From: Methanobacteriaceae archaeon
GTDB lineage: Archaea > Methanobacteriota > Methanobacteria > Methanobacteriales > Methanobacteriaceae
Direction of reading: 5' to 3'
DNA: 16,413 nt
Assembly: GCA_900769095.1 (NCBI GenBank)
Contig: CAAGFH010000095.1
Coordinates: 1-16,413, forward strand
Shown here: positions 7,938 to 15,097 of the stretch, one piece after another
How the letters are laid out: each line of letters opens with the position of its first letter
Position numbering within the stretch: position 1 is the first letter of the stretch
The notes under the pieces: generated by a model
The model's database searches: none
What the model saw: only the letters and a program-made list of their open reading frames with translations
What the model was told of the DNA's origin: nothing
Translations under genes and position numbers: made by a program

Positions 7938-7993
7938 TTAATTTTAACTTGTAAATCTTTTTCTTACCTTAATTTATTTTATACCATAAAGTA

Positions 7994-8032
7994 TTTATAT
8001 AACCTTAAACTCAGTATATATGTAGAAAGGTT
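7994..8032 (+). promoter_or_regulatory. Thermosome promoter with flanking dyad
   Basis: TTTATATA (7994-8001) is a consensus TATA box, placing the transcript start near 8023 and giving a leader of about 90 nt. The 6-bp inverted pair AACCTT (8001-8006) and AAGGTT (8027-8032) brackets the predicted start and could be a regulator site. A second A/T element (TATATAT at 8015-8021) is also present. The ribosome site is GGTGA, 6-7 nt before the ATG at 8116. Confidence 0.5.
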
Positions 8033-8115
8033 TATTCAACACTATAACTCATTTTTTCTTGTTGATTTTTAAACTGATCTAATAATTTATTTAAAAAACT
8101 AAAAGGTGATTATTA

Positions 8116-9726
8116 ATGGCACAAGGACAACCAATTTTTATTTTACCTGAAGGTACTAACAGGTCTGTCGGTAGAGATGCACAAAGAAATAACATTTTAG
8201 CTGGTAAAGTATTAGCTGAAACTGTAAGAACCACATTAGGTCCAAAAGGAATGGACAAAATGTTAGTTGACGGACTTGGAGATATTGTTGTAACCAACGA
8301 TGGTGTTACCATCTTAAAAGAAATGGATATTGAACACCCTGCAGCAAAAATGCTCGTAGAAGTAGCAAAAACCCAAGAAGACGAAGTTGGAGACGGAACT
8401 ACTACTGCAGTTATCATTGCTGGAGAATTATTAAAAAAATCCGAAACTTTACTCGATTCAGACATTCATCCAACTATCATTGCTATGGGATACAGAAAAG
8501 CTGCTGAAAAAGCACAAGCTATCTTAGATGAAATCGCAATTGATGACGTTGACTCTGAAACCTTAATGAAAGTAGCTATGACTGCTATGACTGGTAAAGG
8601 AACTGAAGCTGCACGTGAACCATTAGCAAAATTAATCGTAAGTGCTGTAGAAGCTGTTGCTGACGGTGACGAAGTTGACATCGACAACATTAAAATCGAG
8701 AAAAAAGATGGAGCTGTTGTTGAAGAATCCAGCTTAGTTGAAGGTGTAATTGTAGACAAAGAAAGAGTACACCCTGGTATGCCTGGCGAAATCAAAGATG
8801 CTAAAATCGCATTAGTCAACGCTCCTTTAGAAGTTAAAGAAACTGAAGTTGACGCTGAAATCAGAATCACTGACCCTGCTCAAATGCAAGCATTCATTGA
8901 ACAAGAAGAAAAAATGGTTAAAGATATGGTTGACCAAATCGCTGATGCTGGTGCAAATGTTTTATTCGCACAAAAAGGTATTGACGACTTAGCACAACAC
9001 TACTTATCCAAAGCAGGTATTTTAGCTGTAAGAAGAGTTAAAAAATCTGATATCGAAAAATTATCCAAAGCTACTGGCGCTAACGTTATCACCAACTTAG
9101 ATGACTTAACCGCTGATGACTTAGGTAAAGCTGGTATCGTTGAAGAAAGAAAAGTTTCTGGCGAAGAAATGATCTTTGTAGAAGAATGCAGCAGTGCTAA
9201 ATCCGTAACCTTATTCGTAAGAGGAAGTACCAAACACATCGTTGACGAAATCGTAAGAGCTATCGAAGACGCAATTGGTGTAGTTGCTGCTACCGTAGAA
9301 GACGACAAAGTTGTTGCTGGTGGAGGAGCTCCAGAAATCGCAATGGCTAAAAAACTCAAAGATTATGCAGAATCTATCTCTGGAAGAGAACAATTAGCTA
9401 TCAACGCATTTGCAGAAGCTTTAGAAGTTGTACCTAAAACCTTAGCTGAAAACGCAGGTTTAGACAGCATCGACTCTTTAGTAGACTTAAGAGCTGCTCA
9501 AGAAGATTCCTTCTACATGGGATTAGATGTATTCACTGGTGAAGTATCAGATATGAAAGAAGCTGGTGTAATTGAACCTAAACGTGTCAAAAAACAAGCT
9601 ATCCAATCTGCATCTGAAGCAGCTGAAATGATTTTAAGAATCGATGACGTAATTGCATCTACTAAAGGCCCAGAAGACATGGGTATGGACCCTTCCGCAA
9701 TGGGCGGAATGCCTCCAATGATGTAA
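8116..9726 (+). CDS. ths: Thermosome subunit (group II chaperonin)
   Basis: It is the subunit of the archaeal double-ring ATP-dependent protein-folding machine, related to eukaryotic CCT and acting in the cytoplasm without a GroES-type lid. The 536-residue length is normal. Nucleotide-binding motifs are visible: [12 protein letters not shown] near the N-terminus, GDGTTTA at residues 92-98 (Asp93), and [16 protein letters not shown] in the C-terminal equatorial half. The protein ends with a flexible Gly/Met tail (AMGGMPPMM), typical of thermosomes. The gene uses more C-ending codons (GAC, ATC, TTC) than its neighbours, consistent with high expression. It stands alone with its own promoter and a hairpin terminator. 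I cannot tell which paralogue (alpha or beta) it is. Confidence 0.97.
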   Translation: MAQGQPIFILPEGTNRSVGRDAQRNNILAGKVLAETVRTTLGPKGMDKMLVDGLGDIVVTNDGVTILKEMDIEHPAAKMLVEVAKTQEDEVGDGTTTAVIIAGELLKKSETLLDSDIHPTIIAMGYRKAAEKAQAILDEIAIDDVDSETLMKVAMTAMTGKGTEAAREPLAKLIVSAVEAVADGDEVDIDNIKIEKKDGAVVEESSLVEGVIVDKERVHPGMPGEIKDAKIALVNAPLEVKETEVDAEIRITDPAQMQAFIEQEEKMVKDMVDQIADAGANVLFAQKGIDDLAQHYLSKAGILAVRRVKKSDIEKLSKATGANVITNLDDLTADDLGKAGIVEERKVSGEEMIFVEECSSAKSVTLFVRGSTKHIVDEIVRAIEDAIGVVAATVEDDKVVAGGGAPEIAMAKKLKDYAESISGREQLAINAFAEALEVVPKTLAENAGLDSIDSLVDLRAAQEDSFYMGLDVFTGEVSDMKEAGVIEPKRVKKQAIQSASEAAEMILRIDDVIASTKGPEDMGMDPSAMGGMPPMM

Positions 9727-9730
9727 GTTT

Positions 9731-9772
9731 AAAGAAATTTTTATAATTTCTTTTCTTTTTTTATTTTTTTTT
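9731..9772 (+). terminator. Hairpin terminator of the thermosome gene
   Basis: AAAGAAATT (9731-9739) and AATTTCTTT (9745-9753) form a perfect 9-bp stem with the loop TTTAT, 4 nt after the stop codon. They are followed by a run of almost pure T up to the next start codon at 9773. Confidence 0.7.
9740..9747 (+). promoter_or_regulatory. Possible TATA box of cbiZ inside the terminator
   Basis: TTTATAAT lies in the loop and right arm of the thermosome terminator, about 26-33 nt before the cbiZ ATG. Used as a TATA box it would start transcription near 9769, giving a leaderless or almost leaderless cbiZ message. That agrees with the lack of any ribosome site there. Confidence 0.4.
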
Positions 9773-10789
9773 ATGTATTCAAATAGACTTATTTTTAAAA
9801 CATCTATTGATGATAAGGTCTTTTATTTAAAAGATACTGTTTTAGTTACTTTTAAACATAATCGCAATGGAATATCTTCCTCACAGCTTAATGGGGGAAC
9901 TTGTGATTTGTACAAATCTGTTTTTAACCAACATCTGTCTCAGGATAGAATAGATTATCTTGAAAACCATGATGTTTGTGACTATCTAATAAATGAATGT
10001 AAGTTAATGGATATTGATTCAAATTTTTCAACTGGACTAATTACGTTAGCTGAAATGAATAATTTGAGTATTGTATCAAAAAAATATAAGAATGTTGAAG
10101 TCACAGCTATATCAACTGCAGGAGTTAGGACAAATTCTTCAAAAGCAGGTGATCCAGCATCATACTGGCAGGAAAATGGTGAATTTCATTTTGGAACTAT
10201 CAATACAATATTGCTAACCAATGTTAATTTATCAAAATCTACTCTTGTAGAAGCATTTATGTGTGCAACTGAAGCAAAAACAGTAGCTATGAACAACTTA
10301 AAAATACCATCACAATATTCTAATGGTTATGCAACAGGAACTGGAACTGATGGTTTATGTATTTTTTCAAATACTGATTCAGACGATGTTATAACAAACG
10401 CAGGAAAGCACTCAAAAATGGGTGAGCTTATTGCAAAAGCAGTAATTGAATCAGTAACAAAAGCTATTGGTAAACAGGTGTGGATTACAAATAAATCACA
10501 GGCTAATGTTCTTGTCAGGTTAAATCGCTATAGTCTGGATATTAATGATTTTTATAATGATTTAGACTATGACAAGTTTCAATTCATAAGTAAATTACAA
10601 AAAGATATGAAAAAACCTGAAAATGTAGCTATTGCAACTTCTGTTTTAAACTTATTTGATGAAGTTGACTGTGGTTTGATTAACAAAAAAGAAGCATTCG
10701 GTCTTGCTAAAAAAATAGTGGATGAAAATTGTAATAGTTATCCAATAAAGGAATTATTAAATTACTGGATTAACTATTTTATTCGTTAA
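9773..10789 (+). CDS. cbiZ: Adenosylcobinamide amidohydrolase
   Basis: CbiZ cuts the aminopropanol side chain from adenosylcobinamide, giving adenosylcobyric acid that re-enters corrinoid synthesis. Methanogens need corrinoids for the methyltransferase Mtr and use CbiZ for salvage and remodelling. Family motifs in order are STAGVRTNSSKAGD (Ala116-Asn121 region), FGTINTILLTN, ATEAKTVAMNNL, GYATGTGTDG (Gly189-Gly194) and AGKHSKMGELI. The 338-residue protein is longer than the compact family core, with about 93 residues after residue 245 that carry no motif I know. The upstream 20 bases are almost all T with no ribosome site. The 3' end overlaps the xseB stop on the opposite strand by 11 bp. No cobalamin riboswitch is visible. 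Confidence 0.9.
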   Translation: MYSNRLIFKTSIDDKVFYLKDTVLVTFKHNRNGISSSQLNGGTCDLYKSVFNQHLSQDRIDYLENHDVCDYLINECKLMDIDSNFSTGLITLAEMNNLSIVSKKYKNVEVTAISTAGVRTNSSKAGDPASYWQENGEFHFGTINTILLTNVNLSKSTLVEAFMCATEAKTVAMNNLKIPSQYSNGYATGTGTDGLCIFSNTDSDDVITNAGKHSKMGELIAKAVIESVTKAIGKQVWITNKSQANVLVRLNRYSLDINDFYNDLDYDKFQFISKLQKDMKKPENVAIATSVLNLFDEVDCGLINKKEAFGLAKKIVDENCNSYPIKELLNYWINYFIR

Positions 10790-10997
10790 TTTCAAAGTTT
10801 ACAATTTCTCCGTTTTCTTTTACAATTTTTGCAATGGATTCTTCTGCAGCACTTAATTTCTTATTACATACATTAACTAATTGCATTGCATTGTTGAATT
10901 CTTCAATTGCATCATCTAATGGAACGTCCCCATTTTCTAATTTGTTAACGATTTCTTCTAATTTTTCTAAACTTTCTTCAAAACTTAAATTTTCCAT
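10779..10997 (-). CDS. xseB: Exonuclease VII small subunit
   Basis: XseB is the small helical partner that binds the extended C-terminal part of XseA in exonuclease VII, a single-strand DNA exonuclease. The 72-residue product has the family signature SFEESLEKLEEIVNKLENG, then VPLDDAIEEFNNAM and the following Lys-rich helix. It follows xseA directly: the xseA stop and this ATG share one base (TGATG). An ATG one codon earlier (11000) would give the classic ATGA overlap, but it leaves only 1 nt after GGTGA against 4 nt for the chosen start. The pair is clearly co-transcribed. Its 3' end overlaps cbiZ on the other strand. Confidence 0.93.
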   Translation of the reverse strand: MENLSFEESLEKLEEIVNKLENGDVPLDDAIEEFNNAMQLVNVCNKKLSAAEESIAKIVKENGEIVNFEINE

Positions 10998-12523
10998 CAT
11001 ATCACCTTTGTATTAATTTTTCCATCTTTAAATTCAATATCTAATTCGTCACCACTTTTCACATCTTTTGATGAGGAAATTACTTTATCATTAACTCTTG
11101 TAACTGTATATCCTCTTTTTAATGTTAAAAGTGGATTTAAAATTTCTAGTTTAGCAATATTTTTTGAATACTGCTCTTCTTTTGATTTGATTATCATTTT
11201 AGGATTTCTTAAAACAGGACTATTTTCCAACTGACTTAATTTATTCTTATTTTTGGAAATTATCTCTTTTGATGTGTAGTTTAATTTATTTACAATGTTA
11301 TCCAGTTTTATTTCTTTTGTTTGATACATTGATTGAGGGTTTTTGAATATTGGTGAGTTTTCAACTCTTTCTAACCTGTTTTTGTTATCTGATAATAATT
11401 GTCTTGAAACATAGTTCAATTTATTGGTTAACTGGTCAAGTCTAATATGTTTTGATTCGTATAATGTTTGTGGGTTTTTAAAAATCACAGAATGCTCTAA
11501 TTCCAATAGCTTTGTTTTATTTTTTGAAATAATTGATTTTGATGAGTAATCAAGCTTACTAATCAGATTATCCAAATGCATTTGTTTTATTTGATAAATT
11601 GATTCTGGGTTTTTAAAGATTTGTTTTTCCACAATATGATCTAATTTGGATTTATGTTGATTTAATCTATTTTTAATGTTGTTGTTAACTGTATATGCAA
11701 GTTGGTCAACTTTATATTGGATTTCACTAAGTTCTGGAACAGCAAATTCTGCTGCTGCAGTTGGTGTTGGAGCTCTTATATCTGAAACAAAATCAACTAG
11801 TGTAAAGTCAGTTTCATGTCCAACAGCACTAATTACAGGTATTTTTGAGTTATAAATTTCACGAACAACATTTTCATCATTAAATGCATTTAAATCCTCA
11901 AAACTTCCTCCACCTCTACCTACAATAAGAGTATCCAAATTATAATTTTGTGCACGTTTTATTTGTGCAGTTATTTGATTTGGTGCGTCTTGACCTTGAA
12001 CAAGTGTTGAAAAAATATAGATTTCACAAATTGGATATCTTCTTTTAATTGTTGTAATAACATCCTTAATTGCAGCACCTGTTTTTGCAGTTACAACTCC
12101 AATTCGTTTTGGATATTTTGGAATTTCTTTTTTGTGGGATTTGTCAAATACTCCTTCTTTTTCAAGCTTTTTTCTTAATTGTTCATATGCAATATGTAAA
12201 TCTCCAACTCCATCTTCTGTCATTGTTGTTGCATATAACTGATAATTACCATTTTGAGGATAAACTTCAATTTTTCCTTTAATAATTACTTTCATTCCGT
12301 TTTCAGGCTTGAATTTAAGAAATCTCTTCTTATTGAGTTTAAACATCACTGCTGAAATTTGGGTTTTTTCATCTTTTAGTGTAAAATAATCATGTCCACT
12401 GGGATATGACTTGTAATTGGAAATTTCACCTCTAACATAAATATTTTTCAAGTTAGGATCCATCTTCAATTTTTTATTGATGTAATTATTAATTTCAGTT
12501 ACAGTGAATGTTTTTTCCTGCAT
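10997..12523 (-). CDS. xseA: Exonuclease VII large subunit, repeat-expanded
   Basis: XseA is the catalytic subunit of exonuclease VII, which degrades single-stranded DNA from either end in repair. Order of parts: an N-terminal OB-fold (residues about 1-105, with VRGEISNYKSYPSGHDYFTL), the nuclease domain (about 120-265), a long helical region and the C-terminal strand segment (LTLKRGYTVTRVNDKVISS). The catalytic block is complete: GGGSFEDLNAFNDE, then SAVGHETDFTLVDFVSDIRAPTPTAAAE with His236 and Asp239. The 508-residue protein is longer than the roughly 400-460 usual in bacteria. The extra length is in three exact 45-residue repeats (303-437). ATG 12523 follows GGTGA by 4 nt. ExoVII is mainly bacterial, so transfer into this archaeal lineage is likely. 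Confidence 0.95.
   Translation of the reverse strand: MQEKTFTVTEINNYINKKLKMDPNLKNIYVRGEISNYKSYPSGHDYFTLKDEKTQISAVMFKLNKKRFLKFKPENGMKVIIKGKIEVYPQNGNYQLYATTMTEDGVGDLHIAYEQLRKKLEKEGVFDKSHKKEIPKYPKRIGVVTAKTGAAIKDVITTIKRRYPICEIYIFSTLVQGQDAPNQITAQIKRAQNYNLDTLIVGRGGGSFEDLNAFNDENVVREIYNSKIPVISAVGHETDFTLVDFVSDIRAPTPTAAAEFAVPELSEIQYKVDQLAYTVNNNIKNRLNQHKSKLDHIVEKQIFKNPESIYQIKQMHLDNLISKLDYSSKSIISKNKTKLLELEHSVIFKNPQTLYESKHIRLDQLTNKLNYVSRQLLSDNKNRLERVENSPIFKNPQSMYQTKEIKLDNIVNKLNYTSKEIISKNKNKLSQLENSPVLRNPKMIIKSKEEQYSKNIAKLEILNPLLTLKRGYTVTRVNDKVISSSKDVKSGDELDIEFKDGKINTKVI
11213..11617 (-). repeat. Three tandem 135-bp coding repeats in xseA
   Basis: Reading on the minus strand, the units are 11617-11483, 11482-11348 and 11347-11213, each encoding 45 residues without indels. 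Each starts FKNP, continues with a Tyr at position 8 and a Leu-Asp pair at 15-16, and ends in an E-x-S-x-(I/V) motif. A degenerate copy precedes (about residues 269-302) and a partial copy (LRNPKMI) follows. Confidence 0.9.
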
Positions 12524-12536
12524 AAGTTCACCTTTA

Positions 12537-12572
12537 AATCAATATTGTTATTATATTGATTATGATAAATAT
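12537..12572 (-). promoter_or_regulatory. xseAB promoter with inverted repeat
   Basis: On the minus strand, ATATTTAT (12572-12565) is a TATA-like element whose transcript start would fall near 12543. A perfect 9-bp inverted repeat, AATCAATAT (12537-12545) and ATATTGATT (12553-12561) with a 7-nt spacer, covers the region between the TATA box and the ribosome site. It is well placed for a repressor, or could form a short leader hairpin if transcription starts farther upstream. Confidence 0.45.
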
Positions 12573-12602
12573 TTTTTAGCATGTTATTTTTCCAAATATT
12601 AG

Positions 12603-12616
12603 AAATATATTTAAAT
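12603..12616 (+). promoter_or_regulatory. TATA region for the PRC-barrel-pyrE unit
   Basis: AAATATATTTAAAT gives a TATA box centred near 12610. The transcript would start near 12636, with GGTG (12641-12644) as ribosome site 6 nt before the ATG at 12651. It diverges from the xseAB promoter within a 127-nt gap. Confidence 0.5.
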
Positions 12617-12650
12617 TGAAAATTTAATAGTTACTAATAAGGTGTTTTTT

Positions 12651-12884
12651 ATGAGAATTAAAGACGAAGTATTTGGTAAAGAAGTTCTCGATTCTGAAAT
12701 TCAAATCGTAGGAAAAGTTTCAGATGTAATTTTTGATAAAGATACTTTTGAAATTACTGATTTGGTAATTAAAAAAACAGGATTTTCAGAACAAATTAAA
12801 TCTAGTGAAAACATTGTTCCTATTGAATTGGTAAAAGCAATGGGAGATAAAGTTTTACTCAAAGGCGAAGATGACATTTTCTGA
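12651..12884 (+). CDS. Small PRC-barrel domain protein
   Basis: The 77-residue protein is essentially one PRC-barrel beta domain: a start with [22 protein letters not shown], then [11 protein letters not shown], and an end with [18 protein letters not shown], the usual 'location, relation to state, control' strand pattern. PRC-barrels serve as protein-interaction modules, and small stand-alone ones are common in archaea. Some (the CdpB proteins of haloarchaea) take part in FtsZ/SepF cell division; whether this one does is not shown by the sequence. ATG 12651 is preferred over the in-frame GTG at 12642, which lies in the ribosome site. The stop is 5 nt before pyrE, so the two are co-transcribed. 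Confidence 0.82.
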   Translation: MRIKDEVFGKEVLDSEIQIVGKVSDVIFDKDTFEITDLVIKKTGFSEQIKSSENIVPIELVKAMGDKVLLKGEDDIF

Positions 12885-12889
12885 TTCAT

Positions 12890-13414
12890 ATGACTTCTAA
12901 AGAATATTTAATTGACTTATTAAAAGAAAACGGTGTATTTCTTGAAGGTGATTTCACATTATCTTCTGGAAAAAAGAGTAATTATTATATCAACATGAAA
13001 AAAGCTATTACTGAACCTGAAATTCTTTCTACAATCTCAAAATTAATTACACAAAAAATTGATTTAGATGATATTGATAAGGTTGCAGGTCCAGCATTAG
13101 GTGCAGTTCCAATAGCTACTGCTGTTTCTCTTGAATCCAAACTTCCTTTATTAATGATTCGTAAAGAAAAGAAAGGTTATGGTACTTCCAAACTTATTGA
13201 AGGTGAATTAAATGAAGGAGACAATGTTATTGTTGTAGAGGATGTTTCAACTACTGGTGGGTCACTTCTAAAAGCTATTCGTGCTATTAATGATAATGGT
13301 GGTAATGTAAAAAGAGCTTTTGTTGTAGTGGACCGTGAAGAAGGAGCTATTGAAACATTTGAAAAAGAAGGTATTACATTAGAACCTTTAATCAGTGTTA
13401 AAGATTTTTTTTAA
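12890..13414 (+). CDS. pyrE: Orotate phosphoribosyltransferase
   Basis: It joins orotate with PRPP to form orotidine 5'-phosphate, the fifth step of UMP synthesis. The 174-residue length suits the compact archaeal form. Recognisable are [16 protein letters not shown] near residue 25, the [12 protein letters not shown] segment, the flexible-loop part RKEKKGYG, and the PRPP-binding motif [11 protein letters not shown] (Glu117-Asp118). The gene starts 5 nt after the PRC-barrel stop and shows no clear ribosome site, so translation probably depends on coupling to that gene. A hairpin shared with the convergent moaB gene follows. Confidence 0.95.
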   Translation: MTSKEYLIDLLKENGVFLEGDFTLSSGKKSNYYINMKKAITEPEILSTISKLITQKIDLDDIDKVAGPALGAVPIATAVSLESKLPLLMIRKEKKGYGTSKLIEGELNEGDNVIVVEDVSTTGGSLLKAIRAINDNGGNVKRAFVVVDREEGAIETFEKEGITLEPLISVKDFF

Positions 13415-13425
13415 AATAAATAATT

Positions 13426-13455
13426 AATGATGAAATTAAATTTCATCATTTTTTT
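13426..13455 (+). terminator. Hairpin between convergent pyrE and moaB
   Basis: AATGATGAAAT (13426-13436) and ATTTCATCATT (13440-13450) form a perfect 11-bp stem with a 3-nt loop. On the plus strand a run of seven T (13449-13455) follows, so it should end pyrE transcription. On the minus strand it would form just after, and partly including, the moaB stop codon, with a weaker T-rich tail that includes the eight T read from 13405-13412 only in the opposite sense. Confidence 0.7.
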
Positions 13456-13952
13456 ACATGATGGACAAAATGGGGAAGTTCATCAATAATTATGCTAAAT
13501 GCAGTTTTAACTGCATTCGGAGAGCCAGGCATGGAAAAAATAATTGTTTTTTTGTAAATTCCAGCTGTTGCTCTTGAAAGAAGTGCTGCAGCACCAATTT
13601 CATCATAAGATTTTTTTCTAAACATTTCCCCAAAGCCATCAAGTTTTTTTTCAAAAAGGGATTCTACTGTTTCAACTGTGATGTCACGAGGGTCAAGCCC
13701 TGTTCCCCCAGTTGTTAAAATAACGTCAGTATTATCAGCAATCATATCTTCAATAGAATTAATCAAGTCTTCTTTTTCATCTGGAATTAAGCTTCTGGAT
13801 TTTAAAGTATATCTAGCTTCAATTTCCTCAGCCATGTACTGTCCGGACAAATCTGCTTTTTTTGATTTTCTACTGTCACTTAGAGTAATTATTCCACAAG
13901 TAATGTCTTTTGAAGACATTTTTTGATGTTCACTTGCTGTTTTACTTTTCAT
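13446..13952 (-). CDS. moaB: MoaB/MogA-family molybdopterin adenylyltransferase-like protein
   Basis: MoaB-type proteins bind molybdopterin and in archaea are thought to adenylate it before metal insertion, making molybdenum or tungsten cofactor for enzymes such as formylmethanofuran dehydrogenase. The 168-residue protein has the family motifs ITLSDSR (23-28), ILTTGGTGLDPRDITVE (78-94) and SMPGSPNAVKTAF near residue 145. The start at 13952 overlaps the preceding winged-helix gene by 11 nt; Met12 (13919) is an alternative start but has no ribosome site. It is the last gene of a four-gene overlapping set with three predicted DNA-binding regulators. The stop lies inside the pyrE/moaB hairpin. 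Confidence 0.92.
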   Translation of the reverse strand: MKSKTASEHQKMSSKDITCGIITLSDSRKSKKADLSGQYMAEEIEARYTLKSRSLIPDEKEDLINSIEDMIADNTDVILTTGGTGLDPRDITVETVESLFEKKLDGFGEMFRKKSYDEIGAAALLSRATAGIYKKTIIFSMPGSPNAVKTAFSIIIDELPHFVHHVKK

Positions 13953-14298
13953 TTTTCATACCTTTCATAGTTAGTTTAAGAAAATTCTTTATTAAACTAT
14001 ATTCTTCTATGCAATTATATAATTTTTTGCTAGGATAGTATACATAGCTATGTGTGACTTTTTCTTTTTCGACATAGTTATGTTCTATCATCAGATTTAG
14101 GTGGTATGTTATTGTTTTATAGTCTAAGTCGAGTATTTTTGATAATTGATTTGCATTACTGGGTTTATGTAAAATCATGTCTGTTATTTTGATTGTAGTT
14201 ATCCCACCTTTTCTTCCAATCAGTAATGTTGAAAGTTCTTTGTTTTTGATTTCGCTTAGTTTTAAAAGTACTTCTGTATTAACTATGATCAACTCCAT
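13942..14298 (-). CDS. Winged helix-turn-helix transcriptional regulator, small
   Basis: The 118-residue protein is an archaeal winged-helix DNA-binding protein. The HTH spans about residues 36-85: ITDMILHKPSNANQLSKIL, a recognition helix near DYKTITYHLNLMIEHNYV, and the wing VEKEKVTHSYVYYP. No ligand or metal motif (such as the Cys cluster of classical ArsR sensors) is visible, so the signal is unknown. The first 25 or so residues form a separate short N-terminal segment. It overlaps the upstream regulator by 20 nt and moaB downstream by 11 nt, which points to coupled translation. No strong ribosome site precedes ATG 14298, and the start is uncertain. Confidence 0.82.
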   Translation of the reverse strand: MELIIVNTEVLLKLSEIKNKELSTLLIGRKGGITTIKITDMILHKPSNANQLSKILDLDYKTITYHLNLMIEHNYVEKEKVTHSYVYYPSKKLYNCIEEYSLIKNFLKLTMKGMKNEK

Positions 14299-15097
14299 TT
14301 TTGTCTAAAATATATTGAATTAAACTTGAAGCCCATTTTCTGGCATTTTCATCTTTTCCAATTAATATCTGTGAATCATCATAATGTCCATCTTTTAAAA
14401 ATAGTGTAAGGGACATAAAATTGTCACAGCTACTTAAAAATAATTTCAAATCTTTTTCGATGCATTTTACACATACCTTTTCATTTCCAAGTAATGATTT
14501 TTTCAAATCATCATTTTGCTCGATGGATTCTTGAATCTTTTTACCAACAATTAACTCTAATTTAGATAGCTTATCATCATTTAAAAAATCTAAAATATGT
14601 CTAAAATGATTTTCTGAGTAAATTGGAAGAATAATTTTTACTTCTTTTGAGTTTGATAGATGATTTATGTATTGATTAAATGCATTTGATAAATCACTGG
14701 TTGTTGAAGTTTCATATTCTGCGTTTTTTAATAAATAGATGTCTTTTAACATTTCTTCAGGAATATCTGACAAATCATGGTTATTCCAGAACTGCTTATT
14801 TTTATTTATTGAATTCCAGTTTTCAATTAACTTTATCATATTTGTAGTAAGAATATATCCGTTTGATGTTAATTCATAGTTTTTTTGAATTTTTCTAATT
14901 AAATTCTTATTTTCCAGCTCTTTAAGTCCATGTAATATGGTTGCTGATGGTTTTTTCAAGTCATTTCTTATTTCTTCAAGTTTCTTGGAATGTTCATAAA
15001 GTGATAATAGCAGTTTGGTTCTCATTCCAGAGGTTAAAATGTATTTCACATTTTGATATTCGTCATTTAGTTCTTTTTTGGTTTGAATATTGGTCAT
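14279..15097 (-). CDS. DUF1724/FilR1-type HTH regulator, copy 2
   Basis: The 272-residue protein has an N-terminal winged helix (about 18-85: SGMRTKLLLSLYEHSKKLEEI, PSATILHGLKELENKNLIRK) and a C-terminal domain of the DUF1724 type, known as the 'methanogenesis regulatory protein FilR1 middle domain'. Visible parts of that domain are NNHDLSDIPEEMLKDIYLLKN (about 104-124, 20 of these shown in part by HDLSDIP) and the final ILIGKDENARKWASSLI. It is clearly a paralogue of the gene upstream, whose stop it overlaps by 4 nt (ATGA). Such regulators are numerous in methanogens; the effector is unknown. Its 3' end overlaps the small winged-helix gene by 20 nt. Confidence 0.88.
   Translation of the reverse strand: MTNIQTKKELNDEYQNVKYILTSGMRTKLLLSLYEHSKKLEEIRNDLKKPSATILHGLKELENKNLIRKIQKNYELTSNGYILTTNMIKLIENWNSINKNKQFWNNHDLSDIPEEMLKDIYLLKNAEYETSTTSDLSNAFNQYINHLSNSKEVKIILPIYSENHFRHILDFLNDDKLSKLELIVGKKIQESIEQNDDLKKSLLGNEKVCVKCIEKDLKLFLSSCDNFMSLTLFLKDGHYDDSQILIGKDENARKWASSLIQYILDKNGVDHS

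Noticed and set aside
8091..9393. Long reverse-strand open frames opposite the thermosome gene
   Set aside because: They are Ser/Thr/Ile-rich mirror products of biased codon use in a highly expressed gene, without ribosome sites or family motifs.
9727..9772. Possible cobalamin riboswitch for cbiZ
   Set aside because: Only 46 nt are available, far too short for that element, and the sequence is a terminator-like hairpin with T tract.
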